A DNA stretch of 64,000 bases from Dinoroseobacter sp. (GCA_030066795.1 JASJAW010000019.1:62001-126000); one strand, 5' to 3'. Numbered from the stretch's first letter, positions 42,661 to 51,635 are shown. A program made the numbers and translations. The notes: generated by a model from the sequence alone, not told the origin.

Positions 42661-43158
42661 TCAGAAGGGGATTTCATCCTCCAGATCGCCGCCGCCGGCT
42701 GGGCTGCCACCACCGAAACCGCCGCCCTGGCTACCCCCGCCATAGCCGCCACCGGACTGATCAGGAACGTAGCCACCGCCCCCGCCACCCATACCGCCGC
42801 CCTCACCGCGACCGTCGAGAAGGGTGAGCTCGCCTTTGTAGGGTCTCAGCACAACCTCGGTGCTGTAGCGATCCTGTCCGGATTGGTCTTGCCACTTTCG
42901 GGTCTCCAGTTGACCTTCAAGATAAACCTTGGAGCCTTTGCGCAGATATTGCTCGGCAATCCGCGCCAATGGCTCGGAAAAAATGGCCACGGAATGCCAC
43001 TCGGTTTTCTCGCGTCGCTCGCCGGTGTTGCGGTCTTTCCAGGTTTCGGAGGTCGCGATCCGCAAATTGCAAACCTTACCGCCATTTTGGAATGTGCGCA
43101 CTTCCGGGTCGCGCCCGAGATTGCCCACCAATATGACCTTATTTACAGAGCCCGCCAT
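42661..43158 (-). CDS. ssb: Single-stranded DNA-binding protein
   Basis: A 165-aa SSB. The N-terminal OB fold ([34 protein letters not shown]) binds single-stranded DNA as a tetramer. A long glycine-rich linker follows (MGGGGGGY and repeats), ending in the acidic tip DLEDEIPF that recruits repair and replication partners. The chosen start MAGSVNK is the usual one; a longer frame would add a non-conserved leader. Confidence 0.96.
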   Translation of the reverse strand: MAGSVNKVILVGNLGRDPEVRTFQNGGKVCNLRIATSETWKDRNTGERREKTEWHSVAIFSEPLARIAEQYLRKGSKVYLEGQLETRKWQDQSGQDRYSTEVVLRPYKGELTLLDGRGEGGGMGGGGGGYVPDQSGGGYGGGSQGGGFGGGSPAGGGDLEDEIPF

Positions 43159-43301
43159 GACTGCCTCCCTCGAATCTGTCGTTGGATTTGTCCGACTTTC
43201 GTACAGCAACGCAACAGGGTAAAGACATCCTTAACGCGTGCCGCTTGGCCTTTTGGGGCTTTTTGCATATAGTGGCTGCGCAAAATAACTCGAGGCGATG
43301 C

Positions 43302-43904
43302 ATGCGGATACTCTCGGCGGTTTCGACCGTTCTGGCTATTGCGGTAATAAGCGGGGCAGGTCCTGTCTCGACGGTCGCGTCGGCAGATGTCACCGTCTCA
43401 ACCAAATCAAGGGCGTCGTTGTTCCGGTCCCAGACACGGGTTCTGGATACACGTGGCGCCAGCCAGTACGAGCATTCGGCCCGGTTGCGCCCTGACGCGC
43501 TGCGGCCCGATGTGATCCCCAGCTATCGCGGCGGATACTCTGGTCCGTATATTGAGCTGGCGCGCGCCGCGGCGCGCCGACATGGCGTTCCGGAAGACCT
43601 TTTCTTGCGTCTTGTGCAGCAGGAAAGCGCGTTCAATCCGCGTGCTGTGTCGCATAAGGGCGCAATTGGCTTGGCGCAGCTCATGCCGGGAACGGCGGCG
43701 ATGCTTGGGGTAAACCCACGCGATCCGCGTCAGAACCTCGATGGCGGCGCACGGTATCTACGCGCCCAGTATGACCGGTTCCGCAGCTGGCGTCTGGCAC
43801 TGGCGGCGTATAACGCCGGTCCTGAGGCGGTACGTGAGCATGGCGGCATACCGCCTTATAAAGAAACGCAAAATTACGTCAGGCGAATTCTGGGTGCATC
43901 TTAG
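43302..43904 (+). CDS. Lytic transglycosylase (SLT domain)
   Basis: A 200-aa exported murein glycosidase. A signal peptide opens the protein ([18 protein letters not shown]). A linker of about 50 residues follows, then the SLT domain from about residue 83: catalytic Glu108 in VQQESAFNP, then [13 protein letters not shown] and [17 protein letters not shown] lies a few bases before the ATG. Upstream it is divergent from ssb, and its stop overlaps the enoyl-CoA hydratase stop by four bases on the other strand. It probably works in general wall turnover, since no secretion-system genes are near. Confidence 0.9.
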   Translation: MRILSAVSTVLAIAVISGAGPVSTVASADVTVSTKSRASLFRSQTRVLDTRGASQYEHSARLRPDALRPDVIPSYRGGYSGPYIELARAAARRHGVPEDLFLRLVQQESAFNPRAVSHKGAIGLAQLMPGTAAMLGVNPRDPRQNLDGGARYLRAQYDRFRSWRLALAAYNAGPEAVREHGGIPPYKETQNYVRRILGAS

Positions 43905-44692
43905 GTTTCCGCCCAATCCGGGGCGCGCTTTTCAAGAAATGCGTTGATGCCTTCATCGGTATCGCGCAAGCCCATATTCTGAACCATTACCTCGCCGGTA
44001 TAGGCATAGGCGTCGGCCAACGCCATTTGCGCCTGTTCATAGAACGCTTGCTTTCCGATCGCCACGGCGGCCCCAAGTTTGCCCGCTATCGTGGTCGCGA
44101 GATCCTGAGTTGCCTGCTCGAGTTCGCTTTCAGCGACAACACTGTTGATCAGGCCAAGCACCTGCGCGCGATCTGCCCCGATCATCGCGCCGGTTGTCAG
44201 CATTTCAAACGCGGCCTTGCGCGGAATGTTTCGGGTAAGTGCCACCATCGGGGTGGAGCAAAAGAGGCCAATGTTTACCCCGTTTACGCCAAATCTGGCC
44301 GTATCAGCGGCTATGGCCAGATCACAGGTCGCGACCAGCTGGCATCCTGCGGCCGTTGCGATCCCATGCACCTCAGCGATTACGGGCTGCGGCAAGCGCT
44401 GAAGGCTCATCATCATATGGGCACAGCGGTCAAAAAGATCCTTGAGCGCGGCGGCTCCACCGTCTGGGTCAGTGCGTTTGGCCTGCATTTCTTTCAGATC
44501 ATGTCCTGCGCAAAATGCTCGGCCTGCGCCTTTCAGGATGATGACACGTGTCGCGCTGTCGCCATGCAGGGTATCAATCTGCTCCTGCAAGGCCGCAAGC
44601 ATGCTATCCGACAAGGCATTTAATCGGTCGGGCGCATTCAGAGTCAGGGTCGCGATTCCTCCTGCGTCGTTGCGTGTCAGAAGTTCGGTCAT
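43901..44692 (-). CDS. Enoyl-CoA hydratase/isomerase family protein
   Basis: Crotonase-fold enzyme of 263 aa. The first oxyanion segment is [10 protein letters not shown] and the second is [18 protein letters not shown]. At the catalytic positions AAGC replaces the AAGG more often seen, and the [14 protein letters not shown] segment carries one of the usual acid/base positions. GGAGG lies eight bases before the ATG. It is divergent from a thioesterase gene 58 bases away. The substrate acyl-CoA is not predictable; a role in fatty-acid or amino-acid breakdown is likely. Confidence 0.87.
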   Translation of the reverse strand: MTELLTRNDAGGIATLTLNAPDRLNALSDSMLAALQEQIDTLHGDSATRVIILKGAGRAFCAGHDLKEMQAKRTDPDGGAAALKDLFDRCAHMMMSLQRLPQPVIAEVHGIATAAGCQLVATCDLAIAADTARFGVNGVNIGLFCSTPMVALTRNIPRKAAFEMLTTGAMIGADRAQVLGLINSVVAESELEQATQDLATTIAGKLGAAVAIGKQAFYEQAQMALADAYAYTGEVMVQNMGLRDTDEGINAFLEKRAPDWAET

Positions 44693-44750
44693 GCTCTTGT
44701 CCTCCAGGTCGAACCGGTCCAAGTCTAGGCAGCAAACCGGGGAGGGGGCA

Positions 44751-45173
44751 ATGACACTTGCGATGAATGCCGACGCGCTGGCGGCGTTTCTGGATCGCGA
44801 ATTTCCGCAGGTTCGAGGAGACTTTGATATTCGGGAGATCTCCAACGATCGGTTGTGTGTTGCGCTCAACGTGGCTGACCGTCATCTGCGCCCCGGAGGC
44901 ACGGTATCTGGGCCATCCATGTTCGCGCTGGCAGATGTCGCGGTTTATCTCGCGGTTCTGTCGCGGATTGGCCCGAAGGCTTTGGCGGTCACGACCAACT
45001 GCTCCATCGACTTCATGCGCAAGCCTGTCGCGGGCGTGCCTCTTCTGGCGGAGGCGAAGTTGTTGAAGCTGGGCCGGTCCCTGGCTGTGGGAGATGTTTT
45101 GATGGCTTCCGAAGGGCATCCAGAACCGGTTGCTCGGGCAACGCTAACCTATTCAATTCCTCCCGAGAGATAA
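44751..45173 (+). CDS. PaaI-type hotdog-fold thioesterase
   Basis: A 140-aa hotdog thioesterase. The fold signature is RPGGTVSGPSMFALADVAVYLAV, where the aspartate serves in hydrolysis, followed by the strand LAVTTNCSIDFMRKP. Members hydrolyse aromatic or medium-chain acyl-CoA. GGAGGGGGC lies directly before the ATG, which makes this start much better than the longer upstream reading. It is paired divergently with the enoyl-CoA hydratase gene. Its TAA stop runs into the A-tract that forms the T-run of the DUF1127 terminator on the other strand. Confidence 0.87.
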   Translation: MTLAMNADALAAFLDREFPQVRGDFDIREISNDRLCVALNVADRHLRPGGTVSGPSMFALADVAVYLAVLSRIGPKALAVTTNCSIDFMRKPVAGVPLLAEAKLLKLGRSLAVGDVLMASEGHPEPVARATLTYSIPPER

Positions 45174-45196
45174 AAAAACCGGCCCCGAGGGGCCGG
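45172..45196 (-). terminator. Terminator of the DUF1127 gene
   Basis: CCGGCCCC pairs with GGGGCCGG; on the minus strand seven T follow. Just before the stem on that strand lies GCTCCCTGACTT, similar to the CTCCCTGTC motif preceding the minus-strand hairpin at 34215-34240. Confidence 0.85.
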
Positions 45197-45220
45197 CAAG
45201 TCAGGGAGCGTGTACCCGGG

Positions 45221-45439
45221 TCAGAACATCCGGCGGTATTCACGTTCGACGTCATCGCGTGTGAGTCCAATATCGCGTAACTGATGATCACTGAGGTCTC
45301 TCAGGCCACGACGCGTTTTTCGCTGCATGTCCCACACCGTTGCCGCGACGGCCACGCGCAGAGCAATCTGCGCCAGTGTGGGCAGGGTCGGGGCGGACGA
45401 CAGAAACGCAAACTGCGCGGTGTTATGGGGACGTGTCAT
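45221..45439 (-). CDS. DUF1127 domain small protein
   Basis: A 72-aa protein with the DUF1127 motif near its C-terminus (RGLRDLSDHQLRDIGLTRDD), rich in arginine. In Rhodobacter sphaeroides a DUF1127 protein (CcaF1) is an RNA-binding factor co-transcribed with CcsR small RNAs; others affect phosphate or carbon metabolism. GGAGAG lies five bases before the ATG. A strong terminator follows at short distance, and the 3' untranslated part carries a C/U motif (CTCCCTGA). It is divergent from a MocR regulator gene. Confidence 0.88.
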   Translation of the reverse strand: MTRPHNTAQFAFLSSAPTLPTLAQIALRVAVAATVWDMQRKTRRGLRDLSDHQLRDIGLTRDDVEREYRRMF

Positions 45440-45453
45440 TTGAACTCTCCTTT

Positions 45454-45545
45454 AATTGTATTGACACAAATTGATTGGGTGGCGCATTATTTCGATACAA
45501 AAGAGTGCCGAGTCTGTCCAAAGAAAGATTGTGATGAATACAATT
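45454..45545. promoter_or_regulatory. Probable MocR operator and promoter between DUF1127 and the MocR gene
   Basis: A perfect nine-base inverted repeat, AATTGTATT at 45454 and AATACAATT at 45537, brackets the region, and a related GATACAAAA lies between them at 45494. TTGACA at 45461 and CATTAT at 45485, 18 bases apart, could be the promoter of the regulator. MocR proteins commonly bind repeats in their own promoters; the assignment is inferred. Confidence 0.45.
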
Positions 45546-46955
45546 TGGTCTGATGATCTTTCGAAAGTACTATCTTCGGCGTCCGGCCCGAAGTACACGC
45601 GGCTCGCCAAGGCTATTGAAGCAGGGATATCGCAAGGGGCTCTTGCACCCGGCTCGAAGCTACCTCCCGTTCGGGATCTCGCGTATCGGCTGTCTGTCAC
45701 ACCCGGTACTGTCGCGCGCGCATATTCAAAACTCGTTGACGCGGGTGTGCTCGAGGCAGGCGTCGGGCGGGGGACATTTGTCGCTGAAGCAGTGCAGATG
45801 CCAGTGGCATCCTCGATCGTCGAGGTGGACTCGGTGCTGCACGGAACCGGTGGAGACTCGTACGAGGTCAATCTGATTTCCCCGCATTTGCCGCATGTCG
45901 GACAGGCGCGCCTTATCCGGGAGGTTCTGTCGAAAGTGGCTGAAGCCCCGCCGTCGGGGGTGCTGCACTATCCCGGTCATGAAACCGGCAGGACTGCGCG
46001 CGAGGCTGTGCACAGCTATCTGTCGGATGTCATGCTTGGTCCGTTGGGCCCCGAAGATATCGTTTTGTCCCATGGGGCTCAGAATGGCGTAATGATTGTG
46101 ATGCAAGCGGTGCTGTCTGGTCGGCGCCCCGTCGTTTTGGTCGAGGAGTTGGCGTATCCGGGATATCGCCGGGCGGCAGAGTTGCTTCGGGCCGAGGTGC
46201 TCCCTGTACCCATGGATGAAGAGGGGCTGATACCAGAAGCGCTGGAAGCCGTGGCAAAATCTTCTGGGGCGCAGCTGTTGTGTATGTCAGCGGAGGTGCA
46301 AAATCCGTTGTTGCTGACTGTGCCACCGAGGCGTCGGGCAGCAATTGCGGATGTAGCTCGCCGTACCGGTTTGCAGGTGCTCGAAGATGACACGTACCGT
46401 CTCGGCAACGTGTCCGGACCCTCAATGCGAGCATTACTTCCGGAGCGCGGCTGGTACGTGAATTCACTCTCGAAGTCGCTCAGTCCGGCCTTGCGCTTTG
46501 GGTTTGTTGTCGCGCCTGAGAGAGGTGTGGCGCCTTTGCGCCGTGCAGCGGAGGCGGGTTTCTTTGGGATCGCAACGCCAATCTCGGACCTTACAGCGAT
46601 GCTTTTGACGCACCCGGATCTGCCCGCGATCCAGCAGAACGTACGCGATGCCGTGGCAGGTTATATCCGGTCTATTGTCAACGCGCTTGGGCGGTACGAT
46701 CTCGTTTGGCGGGAAGACGCGCTCTTTGTCTGGCTTAACTTGCCACCCGGGTGGCGTGCAGGCGCGTTTGCGCGTGCCGCTGAAGGCAAAGGCGTGCTCA
46801 TCAGAACGGCGGAGGACTACACCGACCGAAATGCGCGTGCGCCGCACGCGGTGCGCCTTGCCGTGAACGGTGGCGTGAATCGCGAAAGCTTCGACGCGGC
46901 TCTGGACCGTTTGCGAGAATTACTGGATACGCCACCTGACCGAATTGCGGTTTGA
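45534..46955 (+). CDS. MocR/PdxR-type regulator (GntR DNA-binding domain fused to aminotransferase domain)
   Basis: A 473-aa regulator. The N-terminal winged helix of GntR type (KLPPVRDLAYRLSVTPGTVARAYSKL) is joined to a fold-type I aminotransferase domain with the aspartate segment LEDDTYRLG and the PLP lysine in NSLSKSLSP. Such proteins sense PLP or an amino-compound adduct. Vitamin B6 (PdxR), GABA or taurine regulators share the plan, and no metabolic operon lies beside it to choose between them. The start was set at the ATG preceded by AAGAAAG; the longer frame includes the promoter. It is divergent from DUF1127. Confidence 0.87.
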   Translation: MNTIWSDDLSKVLSSASGPKYTRLAKAIEAGISQGALAPGSKLPPVRDLAYRLSVTPGTVARAYSKLVDAGVLEAGVGRGTFVAEAVQMPVASSIVEVDSVLHGTGGDSYEVNLISPHLPHVGQARLIREVLSKVAEAPPSGVLHYPGHETGRTAREAVHSYLSDVMLGPLGPEDIVLSHGAQNGVMIVMQAVLSGRRPVVLVEELAYPGYRRAAELLRAEVLPVPMDEEGLIPEALEAVAKSSGAQLLCMSAEVQNPLLLTVPPRRRAAIADVARRTGLQVLEDDTYRLGNVSGPSMRALLPERGWYVNSLSKSLSPALRFGFVVAPERGVAPLRRAAEAGFFGIATPISDLTAMLLTHPDLPAIQQNVRDAVAGYIRSIVNALGRYDLVWREDALFVWLNLPPGWRAGAFARAAEGKGVLIRTAEDYTDRNARAPHAVRLAVNGGVNRESFDAALDRLRELLDTPPDRIAV

Positions 46956-47124
46956 AAGTCAAAAATGTGGGGTAAAATAATACCTAATTTGTAAGTGTCT
47001 GTAATTGCTGTATTTCGAGATGGCTAAAGGCATTGACCTGCGTCTGGAAATGCTTAGAACACGTCCATCGAATTCCAGCGGGCCGCTTGCGCGCTGATAA
47101 TCTTCTGTCTGAACAGGTCTGACA

Positions 47125-47586
47125 ATGAAAACCTATACCGCTACCCCGGCGGAGATCGACAAAAAGTGGATCCTGATTGACGCCGAGGGCGTTGTTCTGG
47201 GCCGTCTTGCTTCGATCATCGCCATGCGCCTGCGCGGCAAGCACAAGGCCACTTTCACGCCGCACATGGACATGGGCGACAACGTCATCGTCATCAACGC
47301 CGACAAGGTGCAGGTGACCGGCGACAAGCGCAACAAGCCCAACTACTGGCACACCGGTTACCCGGGCGGCATCAAGTCCCGCACCACCGGTCAGATCCTC
47401 GAAGGGGCGCACCCCGAACGCGTTGTGATGCAGGCCGTCAAGCGCATGTTGCCCGGCGGTCCGCTGTCTCGTCAGCAAATGACCAACCTGCGCGTCTATG
47501 CCGGTGCCGAGCACCCGCATGAAGCCCAGCAGCCCGAAGTGCTCGACGTCGCTTCGAAGAATCCCAAGAACACCCGGAGCGCATGA
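47125..47586 (+). CDS. rplM: Ribosomal protein L13
   Basis: Large-subunit protein of 153 aa: [17 protein letters not shown] opens the family fold and [12 protein letters not shown] and [12 protein letters not shown] follow. It starts the conserved rplM-rpsI operon and is separated from rpsI by one base. The 170 bases upstream hold its promoter and leader, in which I could not identify a defined autoregulatory element. Confidence 0.97.
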   Translation: MKTYTATPAEIDKKWILIDAEGVVLGRLASIIAMRLRGKHKATFTPHMDMGDNVIVINADKVQVTGDKRNKPNYWHTGYPGGIKSRTTGQILEGAHPERVVMQAVKRMLPGGPLSRQQMTNLRVYAGAEHPHEAQQPEVLDVASKNPKNTRSA

Positions 47587-47587
47587 G

Positions 47588-48085
47588 ATGGCTGAAGAAA
47601 TCAAATCCTTTGATGAGCTGACCGCCGTTGCAGAGGGCGCAGAAGCTGCTGTTGTCGCAGAAGCGCTCGACACCCCGCGCGAGCCCGTTCGGGACGAATT
47701 CGGCCGCTCCTACGCGACCGGCAAACGGAAAGACGCCATTGCCCGTGTCTGGATCAAGCCGGGTTCCGGCAAGATGACCGTGAATGGCAAGGAAATGCCG
47801 GAGTATTTCGCGCGTCCGGTGCTGCAGATGATCCTGCGCCAGCCGTTCCAGGTGGCTGGTGTCGAAGATCAGTTCGACGTCATGGCAACCGTGAAGGGTG
47901 GCGGCTTGTCCGGTCAGGCCGGTGCGGTACGTCACGGCATTTCCAAAGCGCTCCAGCTTTATGAGCCGAGCCTGCGTGCCTCGCTTAAGGCGGCGGGCTT
48001 CCTGACCCGCGACAGCCGCGTGGTCGAGCGGAAGAAATACGGTAAGCGCAAGGCGCGCCGGAGCTTCCAGTTCTCCAAGCGCTGA
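47588..48085 (+). CDS. rpsI: Ribosomal protein S9
   Basis: Small-subunit protein of 165 aa. The core ([19 protein letters not shown], then the [14 protein letters not shown] region) ends in the basic tail [17 protein letters not shown] that reaches the P-site tRNA. An acidic N-terminal extension of about 40 residues is normal for alphaproteobacteria. It follows rplM by one base and is followed by a clear terminator. Confidence 0.97.
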   Translation: MAEEIKSFDELTAVAEGAEAAVVAEALDTPREPVRDEFGRSYATGKRKDAIARVWIKPGSGKMTVNGKEMPEYFARPVLQMILRQPFQVAGVEDQFDVMATVKGGGLSGQAGAVRHGISKALQLYEPSLRASLKAAGFLTRDSRVVERKKYGKRKARRSFQFSKR

Positions 48086-48107
48086 CCCGCGTTCAAAAAA
48101 AATCCTT

Positions 48108-48143
48108 CGAAAGGGCTCGCCGCGTGCGGGCCCTTTCGTTTTT
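48108..48143 (+). terminator. Terminator of the rplM-rpsI operon
   Basis: CGAAAGGGC pairs with GCCCTTTCG around a 13-base GC-rich loop, followed by five T. Confidence 0.88.
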
Positions 48144-48218
48144 CAAATGCTTGACGTCGTGCACGCGCTCGGGTTCGGTAAGCTCAGAGCACAAGCCCCA
48201 ATAAAAAAGGACCAGCGC

Positions 48219-48530
48219 ATGTACCTGACAATGAACCGTTTCCGCGTGAAAACCGGTCAGGAAGAGGCGTTCGAAGCGGTCTGGAAAAGCCGGGACAGCC
48301 ATTTGAAAACGGTCGATGGCTTCGTATCCTTCCACCTTATGAAGGGGGATGAGACTGACGGGGTAAGACTCTATGCGTCCCACACGATGTGGCGCGACAA
48401 GAACGCTTTTGAGGCGTGGACCAAGTCTGAGGCCTTTCGCGCGGCCCATAAGGGGGCAAAGTCAAGCTCTGACATGTACGATGGGCCGCCGGAGTTGGAA
48501 GTCTTCGACAGCGTGCAGGAACTGACTTGA
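48219..48530 (+). CDS. Antibiotic-biosynthesis-monooxygenase fold protein, HmuQ/IsdG-like heme-degrading enzyme
   Basis: A 103-aa ferredoxin-like dimer-forming protein. The segments MNRFRVKTGQEEAFE and LYASHTMWRDKNAFEAWTKS match rhizobial HmuQ-type heme oxygenases, with a histidine in ASHTMW placed to bind heme. These enzymes open heme to release iron. AAGGA lies about seven bases before the ATG. No heme uptake gene lies nearby, and I could not identify an iron-responsive operator with confidence. A general ABM protein of other function is the alternative. Confidence 0.72.
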   Translation: MYLTMNRFRVKTGQEEAFEAVWKSRDSHLKTVDGFVSFHLMKGDETDGVRLYASHTMWRDKNAFEAWTKSEAFRAAHKGAKSSSDMYDGPPELEVFDSVQELT

Positions 48531-48570
48531 AACTTTTCGTTTTGAGCGAACCTAGTGCGGGCCGGGGCTG

Positions 48571-50055
48571 ATGAAGCTGAACGCGCTTTTAATCACGGCC
48601 CTGTCGATCAGCACCGCGATCGCGGCCTGGGGCGTGATTGACCCGCAGGGGTTTGGCGCGCGCGCAGCAGCCATTGTCGATGCTCAATTCAACAGCCGCG
48701 GCTGGTTCATCATGCTGGTGACCAGCGGGCTTCTTCTTCTTGCGCTGTTTCTTATGTTCTCCCGATTTGGATCGGTACGATTGGGGCCAGAGGGATCGGA
48801 ACCTGAATTCTCCACACCAGCGTGGATCGCCATGTTGTTCGCGGCGGGTATGGGCGTCGGCCTTTTGTTTTACGGAGCGGCCGAACCTTTGGTCCATTTC
48901 GCTACGCTTCGCGAGTTCGAAAACGAGCCGACTGCCGCCGGATTTGCACTGTTTGTGACGTATCTGAACTGGGGGTTTCATGCCTGGGCCATCTACGGAA
49001 TGGTTGGTTTGGTGGTGGCCTATTTCGCGTTTCGGCGTGGCGGAACACTGTTGCTGAGCGCGCCGCTCACCGATGTCTACGGCCGATTTGCTTTCGCCAG
49101 GCCGCTGGGGTGGATTTTCGACCTGCTTTCAATTGTGGCCATCGCTGTCGGGCTTGCCGGGTCGATGGCCATGGGCGTTTTCCAGATCCAGACCGGGCTG
49201 GCGAAGTTAATTGGGTTAGAGAGTGCATCAAGCCTGACGCTGCTGGTCTTCATCGCAATGTGCGTTGCTTTTGTCATTCCGCTGCGCCGCGACCTCGGAG
49301 ACGGGATGGCCAAATTCTCCAACACTGCGATGCTGATTGCAATTGTCCTGATGATCTATCTGCTCATCATGGGGCCCACCTCGTACATCATGAACTCCGT
49401 CGTGACGGGTTTTGGGCGGTATGTATTCGGCGTGCTGCCGGCTGGCTTCTCTACAGCGGAATTCTTCGAAGAGAACATCGTGAACTGGTTCCAGAGCTGG
49501 ACCCTTAATTACATGATCTGGTGGCTGGCGTGGTCTCCGTTCGTCGGGGTCTTTATCGCCCGCATTTCACGGAACAGGACGGTGCGGGAATTCCTTGTGG
49601 GTGTGATCGTGGCGCCAACGTTGTTTTCAATCCTGTGGTTTGGCGTCTTCGGGGGCACAGCCTTCCATGATGCGCTGCGCGGCAATGCCGAACTGCTTGA
49701 GGTGAACGCGGAAAGCCTCGATGCCACGACATTCGCTCTGCTGCAGCGCTTGCCACTCGACGCGCTAACGCAAGCCGCCACGATACTGGCTGCGTTCCTG
49801 TTCGTCGTCACGAGCGTTGTCAGCGCCGGGTTTACGCTCGCGATGATCGGTTCGGGCGGGGACGACAATCCATCCCCGACGATCCGTACGATCTGGGGCG
49901 CCGTATTGGGCGCGCTGGGGCTGGCTATGGTATTGGTGGGGGATATCGGGCTTGTCCGTTCGATCATCGCCGTATCTGCGCTGGCCTTCGTGTTCATAGT
50001 TCCGATCCTCGTCCTGTGTCTGATGAGGTCGCTGAAGAAGGAGTTGCCGAAATGA
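48571..50055 (+). CDS. BCCT family betaine/carnitine/choline-type transporter
   Basis: A 494-aa secondary transporter with about twelve helices. Family hallmarks are GMGVGLLFYGAAEPL in the sodium-site region, the amphipathic region before LNYMIWWLAWSPFVGVFIARISRNRT (the tryptophan-rich substrate helix) and the loop FGGTAFHD. It would import quaternary ammonium or related compatible solutes such as glycine betaine, or DMSP in marine species. The short C-terminus suggests no long osmosensory tail. Its stop overlaps the next tiny gene by four bases. Confidence 0.92.
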   Translation: MKLNALLITALSISTAIAAWGVIDPQGFGARAAAIVDAQFNSRGWFIMLVTSGLLLLALFLMFSRFGSVRLGPEGSEPEFSTPAWIAMLFAAGMGVGLLFYGAAEPLVHFATLREFENEPTAAGFALFVTYLNWGFHAWAIYGMVGLVVAYFAFRRGGTLLLSAPLTDVYGRFAFARPLGWIFDLLSIVAIAVGLAGSMAMGVFQIQTGLAKLIGLESASSLTLLVFIAMCVAFVIPLRRDLGDGMAKFSNTAMLIAIVLMIYLLIMGPTSYIMNSVVTGFGRYVFGVLPAGFSTAEFFEENIVNWFQSWTLNYMIWWLAWSPFVGVFIARISRNRTVREFLVGVIVAPTLFSILWFGVFGGTAFHDALRGNAELLEVNAESLDATTFALLQRLPLDALTQAATILAAFLFVVTSVVSAGFTLAMIGSGGDDNPSPTIRTIWGAVLGALGLAMVLVGDIGLVRSIIAVSALAFVFIVPILVLCLMRSLKKELPK

Positions 50056-50141
50056 GCCCGCAACTCGTCGATACAATGCTCAACCTTGGGGTCTTTGCCT
50101 ATCTGGGGTTTCTGTTCTGGCTTGCCTCGCGGGACGTTTGA
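50052..50141 (+). CDS. 29-residue hydrophobic microprotein coupled to the BCCT gene
   Basis: A short frame (MSPQLVDTMLNLGVFAYLGF followed by a hydrophobic end and the tail SRDV) overlaps the transporter stop codon by ATGA, the arrangement used for translational coupling. It would be a single membrane helix and may be a small subunit of the transporter. I know of no named family, and a chance frame of this size is possible. Confidence 0.45.
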   Translation: MSPQLVDTMLNLGVFAYLGFLFWLASRDV

Positions 50142-50155
50142 GGCTGGCGTCAGCA

Positions 50156-50773
50156 CTACCGATCAGGTGGAATAAGCCCCAGTCCGCGCAGGTAAATTCC
50201 AATTCCTGTTTCCAGCAAATCCTCTGGCGGGAAGGGGGCTTTCGCCCCCGGTGCGCCGCGGGCGAACAGTTCGACTACACCGTGGCTCATGGCCCAGATA
50301 TGTGCCGAAAACATCGCAGCTGGAGGACGTTTCTCGTCTGGAATGTGCTTGGACAGCTCCACGGCTGCCCGTTCAAGTACCCCGCGCGAGCGCGCGGAGG
50401 CAGCCGCGAGCTCCGGCGTGAGATTGTTCGAAATACCTGACTCGAACATCGCCATATAGTGCCCGGGGTGTTTGCGGGCGAAAGCCAGATACGCGCGCCC
50501 CGTGGCTTCGAAAGCGGCAAGCGCTGAAGGTGCGCCGTCGTTGAAGGCATATTCCATCAGGTCTGCGAAGATCGCATGGCCTTGCAGCGCGCATTCGGCA
50601 ATCAGTTCTTCACGTCCTGAAAAATGACGATACACCGCTGCGGGAGTCACGCCTGCGCTTTTTGCTGCCTCCGAGAGGGTAAAGCCGGTCGGTCCTTTTT
50701 CCTCAATCAGAACAAGCGCGGCGTCCACGAGAGCTTGGCGCAAATTTCCGTGGTGATAGCCGCGTTTAGGCAT
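50156..50773 (-). CDS. TetR family transcriptional regulator
   Basis: A 205-aa regulator. The N-terminal helix-turn-helix is typical (GFTLSEAAKSAGVTPAAVYRHFSGREELIAE), followed by a helical ligand domain of the TetR_C type (AFEATGRAYLAFARKHPGHY). The start codon lies inside the end of the PPK2 gene, an eight-base overlap, so the two are probably co-expressed. Control of the polyphosphate kinase gene or of itself is possible, but the ligand is unknown. Confidence 0.9.
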   Translation of the reverse strand: MPKRGYHHGNLRQALVDAALVLIEEKGPTGFTLSEAAKSAGVTPAAVYRHFSGREELIAECALQGHAIFADLMEYAFNDGAPSALAAFEATGRAYLAFARKHPGHYMAMFESGISNNLTPELAAASARSRGVLERAAVELSKHIPDEKRPPAAMFSAHIWAMSHGVVELFARGAPGAKAPFPPEDLLETGIGIYLRGLGLIPPDR

Positions 50774-51635
50774 GCCAGAGATCGACCCGACCCACGATCT
50801 TGGGGTCAGGTTCCCCGATTGCGTCTTCCGACTTGCCCTTATAGTCCACCGCACTCAGGAAGTGCTGGATTGCGCCGACCCGCGCGCGGCGCTTGTCGTC
50901 TGTGCGCACAATCGTCCACGGTGATGTATTGAGATCCGTGCGCAGGAAGGTTTCACGGATGGCGTCGGTGTAGCGGTCCCAGCGGTTGAGACCCTCAACA
51001 TCAATCCAGCTCAATTTCCACTGTTTGAGCGGGTCCTTCTCGCGATGGAGAAACCGGCGCAGTTGCTCGGCGCGGCCGACGTTCAGCCAGAACTTAACCA
51101 CCGTGATGCCTTCGTCCACCAGCATCGTTTCGAAGTTGGGGAGTTGCCGAAAAAATGCGGCGCGTTCGACCTCGGTGCAAAAATCAAACACTTCTTCGAC
51201 CACAGCTCGGTTGTACCAGCTACGATCAAACAGCGTGATTTCCCCCTCGATCGGAAGCTGGCGAACATACCTTTGAAAGTACCACTCTTTCGCTTCACGG
51301 TCTGTTGGCTTCGGAAGCGCGACCACCCTGGCAACCCTAGGGTTCAAGTTCTCGCGAAAGCGCTTGATCGTACCGCCTTTTCCCGACGCGTCACGACCTT
51401 CGAAGATTACAGCAATCCTAGCACCGCTCTCCTTTACCCAGGCCTGAAGTTTGACGAGTTCGATCTGCAATTTGTGCAGCCGTTCAACATAGCGGTCGTG
51501 ATCCATGCGGTCGCGGTAGGGGTACTTCGGATCCAGTATGTCGTGCTTATCCGCTGCATCTATGGCTTCGCGGATCTCTTTCGGCGCTTTTTCATTATAG
51601 AACTGGGAAATTGCGCCATCGAACGGCAATGACAT
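50766..51635 (-). CDS. ppk2: Polyphosphate kinase 2 family protein
   Basis: Phosphotransferase of 289 aa linking polyphosphate and nucleoside di- or triphosphates. Walker A is in FEGRDASGKGG (Lys86), Walker B is in LFDRSWYNRAVVEEV, and the lid and C-terminal motifs include RFLHREKDPLKQWKLS and WTIVRTDDKRRAR. A single domain of this length fits class I PPK2. Direction (polyphosphate-driven GTP/ATP synthesis or the reverse) cannot be read. It is followed by an overlapping TetR gene. Confidence 0.92.
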   Translation of the reverse strand: MSLPFDGAISQFYNEKAPKEIREAIDAADKHDILDPKYPYRDRMDHDRYVERLHKLQIELVKLQAWVKESGARIAVIFEGRDASGKGGTIKRFRENLNPRVARVVALPKPTDREAKEWYFQRYVRQLPIEGEITLFDRSWYNRAVVEEVFDFCTEVERAAFFRQLPNFETMLVDEGITVVKFWLNVGRAEQLRRFLHREKDPLKQWKLSWIDVEGLNRWDRYTDAIRETFLRTDLNTSPWTIVRTDDKRRARVGAIQHFLSAVDYKGKSEDAIGEPDPKIVGRVDLWHA

